This document shows positions 14,411 through 21,463 of a stretch of 21,463 bases of DNA, piece by piece (positions within the stretch are counted from its first letter, which is position 1; each line of letters starts with the position of its first letter). Made by a program: the position numbers and the translations under genes. The stretch covers positions 1 through 21,463 of the forward strand of contig CAZZVE010000081.1 in NCBI GenBank assembly GCA_964657325.1, in the 5' to 3' direction. The notes below the pieces were generated by a model. It saw only the letters and a list, made by a program, of their open reading frames with translations, was not told the DNA's origin and searched no databases. This stretch comes from JBBQVS01 sp964657325. GTDB lineage: Bacteria > Chloroflexota > Ktedonobacteria > Ktedonobacterales > Ktedonobacteraceae.

Positions 14411-15433
14411 ATGAATCGTTTTGACCGCATCTTAGGCATTTTGCTCTTCTTACGGAGCCGACCCTCTGTTTCAGCGACCGATTTAGCGAAGCACTTTGAA
14501 GTCTCTACGCGGACGATGTACCGTGATGTGGAGGTATTGAGTGCGTTGGGCGTGCCTGTGTATGCAGAACGCGGGCGGAATGGGGGATTTAGGCTTCTGG
14601 AAGGGTATTTTTTGCCTCCATTGATGTTCACGCAGAGCGAAGCCATTACGCTGCTTGTTGGCTTGACGCTGCAACGGAGCCTTCAAGCACCCCTCTTCCC
14701 GCTAGAGATGGACATGGCGGAGAAAAAGCTTCTTGCCGCTCTTCCAGAGAGGCTTCGTACTCTATTGGAAAAAGCAGAACATATCCTTGGTTTTGAGAAG
14801 TTTCCCCACGATATTTTTCATCTAGAGCCTGCTCAACCTCTTCCCGCGACAGGAGAACAGAGAACACATCATGTGAGCACTATTATGAGTGCTTTTTTTC
14901 AAGCACTCCTTGATGGAAATCAAGTACTCTTGCGATATCACTCTCCCTATCAAGAGGAGGCATATGACGTGCAGGTTGAACCACTCGGCTTGCTTTGGGA
15001 CCGTGATTATTGGTACTTAGCAGGAAGACAAAGTGATGGAAGACAGGCGTTGAAGCTGTGGCGGGCGGATCGAGTCTTACAGATGACAGCACACCGATTA
15101 ACTCCTTCCGCTCAGCCCGAATTTGATATACGTGCGCTCCTGGGAAGAAACTGGCTTCTGTCAGCAATGGATCAATGGAGAGAGCAGGCACCCGTAAAAA
15201 TCAGTCTTTCTTCTGCTCAGGCAACGCGTTTGCAACAGGATTGGTACTATCGCCATACCCATTTCGAGCAGAGCAAAGAAGGCCGAGTTGTGATGACCTT
15301 TGGCGAATCTGATGCCAGCATTGTATTGGAATTATTGCGTTGGTTAGGACCAGGAGCGGAACTCATCGAGCCTACTGCGTGGCGTGAGAAGATACGAGAG
15401 GAACTAAGACAGATGTTGGCATACTACACCTGA
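14411..15433 (+). CDS. HTH-WYL domain transcriptional regulator (YafY-like)
   Basis: A 340-residue regulator. The N-terminal winged helix-turn-helix (1-65) has SATDLAKHFEVSTRTMYRDV as helices 2-3 and a wing GRNGGFRL. The WYL domain spans about 157-228 and includes EPLGLLWDRDYWYLAGRQ (190-207), carrying the WYL signature, and LKLWRADRV (214-222). A C-terminal WCX-like segment follows. WYL domains sense small ligands or nucleic acid. It is divergent from the MFS gene with palindromic sites between, a usual arrangement for a local regulator. No good Shine-Dalgarno precedes the ATG (ACTCTGTTT). It converges with the hotdog gene. Confidence 0.9.
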   Translation: MNRFDRILGILLFLRSRPSVSATDLAKHFEVSTRTMYRDVEVLSALGVPVYAERGRNGGFRLLEGYFLPPLMFTQSEAITLLVGLTLQRSLQAPLFPLEMDMAEKKLLAALPERLRTLLEKAEHILGFEKFPHDIFHLEPAQPLPATGEQRTHHVSTIMSAFFQALLDGNQVLLRYHSPYQEEAYDVQVEPLGLLWDRDYWYLAGRQSDGRQALKLWRADRVLQMTAHRLTPSAQPEFDIRALLGRNWLLSAMDQWREQAPVKISLSSAQATRLQQDWYYRHTHFEQSKEGRVVMTFGESDASIVLELLRWLGPGAELIEPTAWREKIREELRQMLAYYT

Positions 15434-15502
15434 ATCGGTTGCTCTCTTGCTGTTACCGCTATTTCCCTTTCACAAACCCTCTCTGGAGTCGCCGTTACGT
15501 CT

Positions 15503-15958
15503 CTATTGCTGCTTGAGCAAGCTCCACGAAACTTCTAGTTCCGTAGTGAGCGTACCATCGCTTTTCAGGAGTTGAACAGGAACGGTGAAGCGCGACCGTT
15601 TCTCCTGTACCACCTCGTCTCGAATACGCTGTTGCTCCTGTTGTGAGAGGAACGCCCTCCCTCGTAACTCGCCACTGGCGGCTTTGCGATAGGTGATCGT
15701 TGCTTTTGCCGCCAGTGGAACAACGCCTTGCTGGAACAGGTCTCCAAACGCTGCAACAACCAATGTGCCAGAGGTCGCCTCGCCTAATCCAAACTGCGCC
15801 GCAGCATGTACCGTTCCCACGTGATTGCGCCGTTCTGGTGCCTCTGGCAGAATGACTTCAACAGACTCAAGAGAAATCTGTGCAACCGTAATGCCGAGTA
15901 CCTCATTGAATGGAACGGCTTGCACAATGAATTGACGAACAGCAGTTATATCAAGCAT
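15503..15958 (-). CDS. Hotdog-fold DUF4442/PaaI-like thioesterase protein
   Basis: A 151-residue protein with the shape of the DUF4442/PaaI hotdog group: NHVGTVHAAAQFGLGEATSG corresponds to the central helix with its active-site-like HVGTVHAAA, followed by beta strands ..AKATITYRKAASGELRGRA and FTVPVQL. Members hydrolyse acyl-CoA thioesters or bind acyl groups. I chose ATG 15958 (MLDITAV) because homologous folds start there; an in-frame ATG at 15997 adds 13 charged residues. The Shine-Dalgarno is weak (AAGAAG). It is preceded by the second copy of the ~71-bp promoter module at 16022-16093. Confidence 0.78.
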   Translation of the reverse strand: MLDITAVRQFIVQAVPFNEVLGITVAQISLESVEVILPEAPERRNHVGTVHAAAQFGLGEATSGTLVVAAFGDLFQQGVVPLAAKATITYRKAASGELRGRAFLSQQEQQRIRDEVVQEKRSRFTVPVQLLKSDGTLTTELEVSWSLLKQQ

Positions 15959-16021
15959 ACTTCTTACTCTTTCGTGTTTCTCCACTCCGTGCCTCATCGT
16001 TACATCCCATACGATTTTTCA

Positions 16022-16093
16022 GTCTCGCAGAGATTCCCTTACTACTATAGACATTGGAAAGAGCGAGATGTGACCAGGAAATGAGCGGAAACA
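16022..16093 (-). repeat. Promoter-like module, copy 2
   Basis: It is about 80% identical to 12456-12526. On the minus strand TATAGT (plus 16044-16049) is the -10 counterpart and TGGTCACA is conserved upstream. It lies between the isochorismatase stop and the hotdog gene start and is oriented to transcribe the latter, with a leader of roughly 80 nt. Confidence 0.6.
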
Positions 16094-16107
16094 GAGGAAT
16101 CTCTTTT

Positions 16108-16671
16108 TTATGCAAGGTTCCTCAGCACATCGTCAGTTGTCACGATAGTCGCAAACTCTTGGTGCAGATTGGTAAGCGTGATCGCCTGAATCTCTTCCGC
16201 AGTGTGGAGAACACCATCAGGTCCTGTTCGATCAAAGGTCGCGGTGGCATCGGAAACAAAGTACGTGTCAAAGCCGAAATTGCCAGCCATACGTGTTGTC
16301 GTCTCGACGCAGTGGTTCGTGGTCAAGCCAGCGATGAGAAGGGTCGTGATGCCTGCTCGTCTCAGTCGCGCTTCCAGATCGGTACCAATAAAGGCACTGT
16401 TCACCTGTTTCTGAAGCACTGGCTCCTCGCCTTGAGGACGCACGAGGTCTTTGATCGCATTTCCAGGGGAACTGACATGCAACGGCGCATGAGGATTGCG
16501 AGAGCAGTGTTGAATGTGGATAACAGGTCTCCCTGTTTGCCGCCATGCGTGTAGCAAGGTTGCCATATATGTCTCAGCATCGGGATTGTTACGACGACCC
16601 CATACAGGGTCATCAAAGCCTTTTTGCACATCTATGAGAAGAAGGGCAGCATTATGAGGCAAGGAAAGCAT
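16108..16671 (-). CDS. Isochorismatase-family cysteine hydrolase
   Basis: A 187-residue alpha/beta hydrolase of the isochorismatase/nicotinamidase superfamily. The catalytic triad is visible: D14 in LLLIDVQKGF, K88 in LQKQVNSAF and C121 in LTTNHCVETTTR. The cis-peptide before the cysteine and the following ETTTR are typical. I chose ATG 16671 because CGGAGG lies five bases upstream; an in-frame ATG at 16734 adds 21 residues with no family match. Substrates range from isochorismate to nicotinamide and ureidoacrylate and cannot be assigned here. Confidence 0.9.
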   Translation of the reverse strand: MLSLPHNAALLLIDVQKGFDDPVWGRRNNPDAETYMATLLHAWRQTGRPVIHIQHCSRNPHAPLHVSSPGNAIKDLVRPQGEEPVLQKQVNSAFIGTDLEARLRRAGITTLLIAGLTTNHCVETTTRMAGNFGFDTYFVSDATATFDRTGPDGVLHTAEEIQAITLTNLHQEFATIVTTDDVLRNLA

Positions 16672-16896
16672 ACTATCCTCCGTGAGTTTCACATCAAGTA
16701 CTTTCACTACTCTTATGGAAAGAGAGCTTGACAAACACTCTATCTAGTATGGAGTATATGCGCTTTTGATAAAGAAATACAGACACATACTTTGGCATTC
16801 CTCGTACTTTACTTAAGAAAATCAGGAAGAATAGCGATATGACAATAGAAAATGAAAAACGGCATGATGAGCCTGGGCAACAGAGCCAGAGATACA

Positions 16897-17265
16897 TCAG
16901 GGGGTTATCCAGTTTAGGAAGAGAGTTATGATGGCAAAGGCGGTGAAACTGAATGCTGTCATCGTTGTGACGCGAGAACGTCTTTCTCGTATGCTTGGGA
17001 ACGTCAAGCAAGAGATACCGTTTGCCAGGAGCCAGGGATCATACGTGAAGAGAAGGCTTCTGTTTTTGAAGCTGATACCATGTATGATGAGCGGTATCAA
17101 TCCAAAGGTCGCGAGGGTGCAGCAAAAGGTCAAGGTGATCACGCCAAAAAGGATGCGTTTCTTGGGTGGTGGTGCATAATAGTATTGCTGTAATGCCGCG
17201 AACAGAGCAAAGACAGTGACGAGAATGATAATAATCTGACTGAAAAAAGAGAAGAAAAGAAGCAT
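16897..17265 (-). CDS. Small integral membrane protein
   Basis: A 122-residue hydrophobic protein with four likely helices (about 5-25, 38-58, 74-92 and 102-120), a basic first loop (PPPKKR) and a cluster IRERRSR before the last helix. ACGGAG lies nine bases upstream of the ATG, which supports expression. I recognise no family. The 225-bp gap to the isochorismatase gene argues for separate transcription. Confidence 0.65.
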   Translation of the reverse strand: MLLFFSFFSQIIIILVTVFALFAALQQYYYAPPPKKRILFGVITLTFCCTLATFGLIPLIIHGISFKNRSLLFTYDPWLLANGISCLTFPSIRERRSRVTTMTAFSFTAFAIITLFLNWITP

Positions 17266-17348
17266 AGATTGTATCTCCGTTCTAGTAACGGGTCTACGAT
17301 GGAGTAGATGCTAGTTTGTTACGTACCTCATACTACGCGAGAAATGGG

Positions 17349-17573
17349 ATGAACACAAGGTCCATTTTACACTATTCTCAACGCGTAAAGGCAATCGCAT
17401 TCCACATGCTCGCTTTGCCTCTTGTCTCATGGTTTTTTCTTGGGTACACTGCCTGTACATACACTCTTGACCAGGAAAAAAGGAGAACGCAAGTATGTAC
17501 GACGGAACTGGTGCTTGAAGATATAGCACAGGCCTTGAATCCGATTTCTATAGAGGTAGAAAGTTATTCGTGA
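17349..17573 (+). CDS. Doubtful small ORF in the 17266-17694 gap
   Basis: The 430-bp stretch between the small membrane protein and the MocR gene has no convincing gene. The best frame starts at ATG 17349 (74 codons), with one possible membrane helix (HMLALPLVSWFFLGYTACTY) and no clear ribosome-binding site. The opposite strand is also partly open. I would treat it as hypothetical at most. Confidence 0.2.
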   Translation: MNTRSILHYSQRVKAIAFHMLALPLVSWFFLGYTACTYTLDQEKRRTQVCTTELVLEDIAQALNPISIEVESYS

Positions 17574-17694
17574 GTCTGATGTTTTATGAAAGGAGTGAAA
17601 GAGCGTATCACCATGAAAAAAATTCAGAAAGCCAAAGAAGGGGAATACGCGCCATATACAACCATGTACATTGGTGTATTGCAAGTCATCTTTT

Positions 17695-19170
17695 TCAGAA
17701 ATCGGAATGCTGTGCTGCCACGTATTCAATCACCTCTCTCAGCACCTTTGTCCCCTGAATAATGTCAGGGATGTCAAGGCTTCCATAGCCGAGCAGCAGA
17801 CCAGAGCGATCTAGTGTGCCGATGTAATAGGCGTCAAGCGTCGTGACGATCACATCGCGCTCACGTGCTAGACGTGCGACTAGAAAGGCGTTGATATCGG
17901 GGCGCAGTTCCAGGTACGCGTGCAGACCAGCTTCAAGCCCTCGTACATGAGCGAGAGGTGCAAGTGGTGCAAAAATGTTTTCGAGAATTTGGCGTTTCTC
18001 AGCATAGAGGTGGCGCATCCGTCGAATATGGCGTTCCAAGTGTCCATCTGTAATGAGAGTGGCAAGCATCTGTTGCACCGACCATGAAGGATGTTCGTTG
18101 GTTAAGTCCTTGAGGTGTTCCACGCGCTCACGAAGAAGAGGGGGTGCGACAAGATACCCTATCCTTAATGCGGGGGTCAACACTTTTGAGAATGTCCCGA
18201 TGTATGCTACTCGTCCGGTCTTGTCGAGACTGGCCAGGGCTGGAAGCGGAGATGTATCAAAGCGAAACTCACTATCGTAGTCATCCTCTATGATGAGACT
18301 ATCATTCGTCTCCGCCCAGGTTAACAGGGCCATGCGTCGTGCGACGGAGAGCCGAGCAGCAAGTGGATATTGATGTGATGGCGTCGTATAGACGAGGAGT
18401 GGTGCTGATGGTCCATTTGGAAGCAGTTCTACCTGCATCCCATTCTCATCGAGAGGGAGAGGAAGAATGTGCCCACCTCGTGCCTGCAAAACGTGTCGAG
18501 CGGCAGGATAGCCCGGTTCCTCAAACCCAACCGCAGTGCCACTGGAGAGCGTTGCGCGTGCAATCAGGTCAAGTGCGTGGGTCGCCCCCGCGGTAATCAC
18601 AATATCGGCAGGCGTACATGCGAGACCACGGGAGCGACCCAGATAGGTTGCGAGAGCCTCACAAAGTGCAGGATTGCCATTGAGGGGACCATAATCATTC
18701 GGCAACTGGAGATGAGTAACTGGTTTCCACGCTTCCCGCCAGATGCGTGTAGGAAGCGATGAGAGAGAAGGTGTTCCCAGTCGAAACACGATGGCGTGCG
18801 GGGCGATAGGCTCGTTCGGTGAGATGGCGGGTACATGATTTAGCCAACGTGGAGGAGCGCTTGGTATGGAATATGGGAGGCGACCCGGAAGCGGGGGAAG
18901 ATCACGCCCGATATATGTCCCTGAGCCACGGCGACTTTCCAGGTACCCTTCTGCAAACAACTCGTCGTAAGCTGCACTAGTCACGGTACGTGAGACTCCA
19001 AGTGTCTGTGCCAATGCTCGCGTGGATGGGAGCCGCGTTCCCGCAACAAGACGACCATCGAGAACCGCTTGCCGGAGTTGCTCACACAGTTGCATATGTA
19101 ACGGTGAACGGGCAGCACGATCAAGATTCAGGGGAAAACCGAGTTCATACGCGTCATGTGGTAGTGTCAT
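17695..19170 (-). CDS. MocR/PdxR-type GntR regulator with aminotransferase domain
   Basis: A 491-residue fusion. The N-terminal GntR winged helix (20-90) has SPLHMQLCEQLRQAVLDGRL and RLPSTRALAQTLGVSRTVTS. After a linker, a fold-type I aminotransferase domain (about 125-485) contains YGPLNGNPALCEALA, the PLP-binding Asp in IIEDDYDSEFRF (D297) and the Schiff-base lysine K329 in IGTFSKVLTPALRIGYL. MocR proteins sense PLP or amino-compound adducts and activate or repress neighbouring genes. The gene is divergent from a GNAT-cystathionine gamma-synthase/lyase operon, which also includes a PLP enzyme. An AAGTGG site lies only 12 bp upstream of the start codon, suggesting autoregulation. The leader appears short, with TATAGA on the minus strand near 19193-19198. 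Confidence 0.92.
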   Translation of the reverse strand: MTLPHDAYELGFPLNLDRAARSPLHMQLCEQLRQAVLDGRLVAGTRLPSTRALAQTLGVSRTVTSAAYDELFAEGYLESRRGSGTYIGRDLPPLPGRLPYSIPSAPPRWLNHVPAISPNEPIAPHAIVFRLGTPSLSSLPTRIWREAWKPVTHLQLPNDYGPLNGNPALCEALATYLGRSRGLACTPADIVITAGATHALDLIARATLSSGTAVGFEEPGYPAARHVLQARGGHILPLPLDENGMQVELLPNGPSAPLLVYTTPSHQYPLAARLSVARRMALLTWAETNDSLIIEDDYDSEFRFDTSPLPALASLDKTGRVAYIGTFSKVLTPALRIGYLVAPPLLRERVEHLKDLTNEHPSWSVQQMLATLITDGHLERHIRRMRHLYAEKRQILENIFAPLAPLAHVRGLEAGLHAYLELRPDINAFLVARLARERDVIVTTLDAYYIGTLDRSGLLLGYGSLDIPDIIQGTKVLREVIEYVAAQHSDF

Positions 19171-19181
19171 GATTATCTCAC

Positions 19182-19246
19182 AAGTGGCTTCTCTATATGT
19201 ACAGGATGTGGCACTTTTGGGAAGGCCACTTCTCTGGTAGTATACC
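19182..19246. promoter_or_regulatory. MocR operator and divergent promoter
   Basis: AAGTGG (19182-19187) and ATGTGG (19206-19211) form a direct repeat with a 24-bp period, and an inverted CCACTT lies at 19226-19231. CTTTTGGGA follows the second half-site; TTGGGA (19217-19222), an 18-bp spacer and TATACC (19241-19246) form a plausible plus-strand promoter for the GNAT operon. Direct repeats of this kind match what is known of PdxR-type MocR operators (recalled, not searched). Confidence 0.6.
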
Positions 19247-19318
19247 TCCTAAGATGCTCAAGCACAAGCTGACGGCGTGTGTTCACTTTCCACATTTCGA
19301 TTGCTCAAGGGAGAAAGA

Positions 19319-19813
19319 ATGCAACAGAACATCACAATCCAGGTTATTCAAGCTGAGACACGGCATATTCCACTTCTTGCGTCCATGTTTGACGCGTACC
19401 GCCAGTTTTACCAGCAGCCAGCAAATAGAGAAGCTGCTTTTGACTTTCTCACACAACGATTTCAGGAAGCAAGCTCGGTACTGTTTCTCGCGATGGGTGA
19501 AGAGTCAGAAGACAAGCCAGTCGCATATGGATTTGTCCAGTTGTATCCGGCGTTCTCGTCGGTATCGATGCAACGCTTGTGGATTGTCAACGACCTGTTT
19601 GTCATCCCTGAGGGGCGACGACAGGGAGTAGGGACGAAGCTTTTGGAACGTACACATGCGTTTGCGGGTGAAACGCACGCCAAAGGCTTGACCTTAAAGA
19701 CAGCAGTAGACAACGTCTCAGCGCAAGCACTCTACGAGTCGCTCGGCTGGCACCGCGATACGCACTTCTTTTCGTATGATGTTCTGACCTCTGAAAACTC
19801 TTCTCATTCTTGA
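19319..19813 (+). CDS. GNAT-family N-acetyltransferase
   Basis: A 164-residue GNAT. The catalytic core is LWIVNDLFVIPEGRRQGVGT, with acetyl-CoA loop R100-R-Q-G-V-G105, followed by KLLERTHAFA and the closing DNVSAQALYESLGW (131-144). I chose ATG 19319, six bases after AAGGGAG; an earlier in-frame start at 19277 lacks such a site. The stop is 14 bp before the cystathionine gamma-synthase/lyase gene, so the two form an operon. The divergent MocR regulator with sites at 19182-19231 is the likely controller. The substrate could be an amino acid or amine, judging only by its partner. Confidence 0.9.
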   Translation: MQQNITIQVIQAETRHIPLLASMFDAYRQFYQQPANREAAFDFLTQRFQEASSVLFLAMGEESEDKPVAYGFVQLYPAFSSVSMQRLWIVNDLFVIPEGRRQGVGTKLLERTHAFAGETHAKGLTLKTAVDNVSAQALYESLGWHRDTHFFSYDVLTSENSSHS

Positions 19814-19827
19814 GGAAAGGAAAGACA

Positions 19828-20964
19828 ATGAAATTTTCTACCAAAGCTATTCATGTAGGTCAAGAGCCTGACCTCTCAACGGGTGCAGTCATCACTCCTC
19901 TCTTCCAAACGTCAACCTATGCTCAAACGGGACTTGGCGAACACAAGGGCTTCGAGTATGCCCGGACACACAATCCAACGCGCTCGGCATTGGAAACGTG
20001 TCTTGCCTCACTCGAAGCAGGGCAATACGCTCTAACCTTTGCCTCTGGAATGGCTGCCGAAACTGCTATTCTCTCCCTGCTTAGTGCGGGCGATCACATC
20101 ATCGCCTGTGATGATCTCTATGGGGGTAGCTATCGCCTCTTCGAGCAGATTCTCCGTCGCGCCACTATTGAGACGACGTATGTTCCCGTAGGTAGTGTTG
20201 CAGCTTATGAGCAGGCCATCCAACCACACACAAAGCTCATCTGGTTAGAGACGCCCACAAACCCCTTGTTGCGACTGGCTGATATTGCAGCCATCGCGGA
20301 GATAGCCCATCGTCACCACCTCCTTGTTGTCGTTGACAATACGCTCGCCAGCCCCTACTTTCAGCAACCCCTTACTCTGGGAGCCGATATTGTGTGCCAT
20401 AGTACAACAAAGTACATCAATGGACATGACGACGTGATTGGTGGTGCGGTTGTAATGAACGATCCAGAAGTGTACGAGGCCATCAAGTTTTATCAGAATG
20501 CTGCAGGAGCCGTACCCTCGCCCTTTGACTGCTGGTTAACACTGCGCGGCATCAAAACAGTAGCTCTTCGCATGCGTCAGCACCAGGAGAATGCGCAAGC
20601 GGTCGCAGCGTTCTTATCTCACCATCCACAAATTGAGAAGGTTTCCTATCCTGGTCTTCCCGCGCATCCTGACTTTACACTTGCTCAGGCGCAGATGAGC
20701 GGATTTGGTGGCATGGTCTCCTTGCAAGTAAAAGGTGACTTTACCACTATAGAGGACCTTGTGCGTCGCTTTCGTGTCTTCACGTTGGCGGAAAGTCTAG
20801 GTGGAGTTGGATCGCTCGTGTGTCATCCCGCCTCGATGACCCATAGCTCTATACCTAGAGACGTACGTGAGGAGCGTGGTGTCAGCGAGACGCTTCTGCG
20901 CCTCTCGGTAGGTATCGAAGATATCGAGGATATTCTCGCAGACGTGGAATATGCGTTGAGTTGA
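19828..20964 (+). CDS. Cystathionine gamma-synthase/gamma-lyase family PLP enzyme
   Basis: A 378-residue Cys/Met-metabolism PLP enzyme. Landmarks are YARTHNPTRSALE (44-56), with the phosphate-contacting Tyr and Arg of the neighbouring subunit, TFASGMAA (70-77), the PLP-nitrogen Asp D170 in VVVDNTLASPYFQ and the Schiff-base lysine K195 in CHSTTKYINGHDDVIGG. SLGGVGSLVCHPASMTHSS follows near the C-terminus. The family includes cystathionine gamma-synthase (metB), gamma-lyase (mccB) and related enzymes, which sequence alone does not separate. I chose ATG 19828, preceded by GAGGAAAGG. It is co-transcribed with the GNAT and followed by a good stem-loop. Together with the divergent MocR regulator this looks like a regulated sulfur-amino-acid module. 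Confidence 0.92.
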   Translation: MKFSTKAIHVGQEPDLSTGAVITPLFQTSTYAQTGLGEHKGFEYARTHNPTRSALETCLASLEAGQYALTFASGMAAETAILSLLSAGDHIIACDDLYGGSYRLFEQILRRATIETTYVPVGSVAAYEQAIQPHTKLIWLETPTNPLLRLADIAAIAEIAHRHHLLVVVDNTLASPYFQQPLTLGADIVCHSTTKYINGHDDVIGGAVVMNDPEVYEAIKFYQNAAGAVPSPFDCWLTLRGIKTVALRMRQHQENAQAVAAFLSHHPQIEKVSYPGLPAHPDFTLAQAQMSGFGGMVSLQVKGDFTTIEDLVRRFRVFTLAESLGGVGSLVCHPASMTHSSIPRDVREERGVSETLLRLSVGIEDIEDILADVEYALS

Positions 20965-21036
20965 CTACCAGATGTGGAACGTGAGGAAACACTTCTGCCC
21001 CTTTTTGAGCGTGCAACTCGAAACCTGACCGTCTAT

Positions 21037-21078
21037 AGAGGAAGCTACACTCGTTGGTGAGGCTTCCTCTCCTTTTCA
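21037..21078 (+). terminator. Terminator of the GNAT-CGS operon
   Basis: A perfect 9-bp stem AGAGGAAGC (21037-21045) / GCTTCCTCT (21062-21070) with a 16-nt loop, followed by CCTTTTCA. It lies 73 bp after the stop codon. The loop is long and the U-tract short, so efficiency is uncertain. Confidence 0.55.
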
Positions 21079-21463
21079 TACTATTTCGGATACAGGCGAT
21101 CTTATCTTCTCTAAAGGCTCTTTTCGGTGATCCCTGTTTGGATGAGATGGCAGATCAGAGAGATGGTGCCTTCTGGACGTAGCTTATCGGGATATCAACA
21201 TGTAGATCAGATTTGCTCCATAGTCCCATCCGAGTCAGGAATTTCGTCGGGCTAGCAAGTCTGTATCAGACGTTGTTGAAGATCATCGAATTCGAGTGGA
21301 CGAAGTGTCACTCCGTTGAGCGTAAACATCTATCCCTCCATTTTTTCGTACAAACACTCTCTGTGGCATCTGTTGCCACTCACATACCTTTCATCTTGGA
21401 AGCAATAGTATATCTCATAATGGGTCGTGTCTCTGCACGCCGGGCCACTTCTACAAATCCTGC
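21079..21463. other. Right-edge interval with no intact gene
   Basis: Nothing intact is visible apart from the GNAT stub at 21252-21329. A minus-strand stretch near 21115-21195 reads PDKLRPEGTISLICHLIQTG in one frame between stops and may be a remnant, but it is too short to judge. A 6-bp inverted repeat GTGGCA/TGCCAC (21363-21379, 5-nt loop) lies upstream of the stub and could be an operator. Confidence 0.35.
21252..21329 (-). pseudogene. N-terminal stub of a GNAT acetyltransferase
   Basis: A minus-strand ATG at 21329 with a GGAGGG site just upstream begins MFTLNGVTLRPLEFDDLQQ and stops after 25 codons at TAG. The LNGVTLRPLEFDDL segment is the usual first strand and helix of RimJ-type GNATs (xLRPLxxxDL). 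No acetyl-CoA loop or later motif follows in any nearby frame, so only the front of the gene remains. Confidence 0.6.

Overview
The window looks like accessory chromosome from a large, low-density bacterial genome. The mix is a giant LuxR-type ATPase regulator, a MocR/PdxR-type regulator, a WYL regulator, GNAT acetyltransferases, serine hydrolases and degraded IS1182- and IS1-like elements. It is reminiscent of Ktedonobacteria (Chloroflexota) or a similar soil lineage. That placement is inferred from gene style, not from a marker gene. No rRNA, tRNA or CRISPR was seen.

Layout. (1) 1-4256: a doubtful small ORF, then a promoter with palindromes, a four-helix membrane protein and an overlapping ~1,100-residue ATPase-TPR-LuxR regulator. 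(2) 4334-5785: a convergent beta-lactamase-like serine hydrolase. (3) 6002-9744: a decay zone with an IS1182-type element whose transposase carries two nonsense codons, a frameshift and a probable loss of a catalytic Asp. It also holds a 39-codon stub of an acetamidase/formamidase, an NAD(P)-binding protein gene broken exactly at a perfect 20-bp hairpin, and a C-terminal remnant of an unknown minus-strand gene. (4) 9921-11604: a small membrane-protein gene cut by an IS1-like element with 25-bp terminal repeats; on its other side a CTP-synthase-related gene is also cut. (5) 11602-12878: a GNAT gene, a possible MocR-type operator, and remnants of an unknown gene, an AraC regulator and a nitronate monooxygenase. 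(6) 12911-15433: an MFS transporter divergent from a WYL regulator, with clear palindromic sites between them. (7) 15503-17265: minus-strand hotdog-fold protein, isochorismatase-family hydrolase and small membrane protein. (8) 17695-20964: a MocR regulator divergent from a GNAT plus cystathionine gamma-synthase/lyase operon, followed by a terminator. (9) 21079-21463: mostly empty, with a 25-codon GNAT stub.

The most notable signals lie between the intact genes. At least four recognisable genes survive only as a ribosome-binding site plus 23-39 N-terminal codons. One frameshift carries the signature of template-switch (quasipalindrome) mutation. AAGTGG-type sites with the same 24-bp spacing occur upstream of the MocR/GNAT locus and upstream of a second, unlinked GNAT gene. 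A ~71-bp promoter-like module is present twice.
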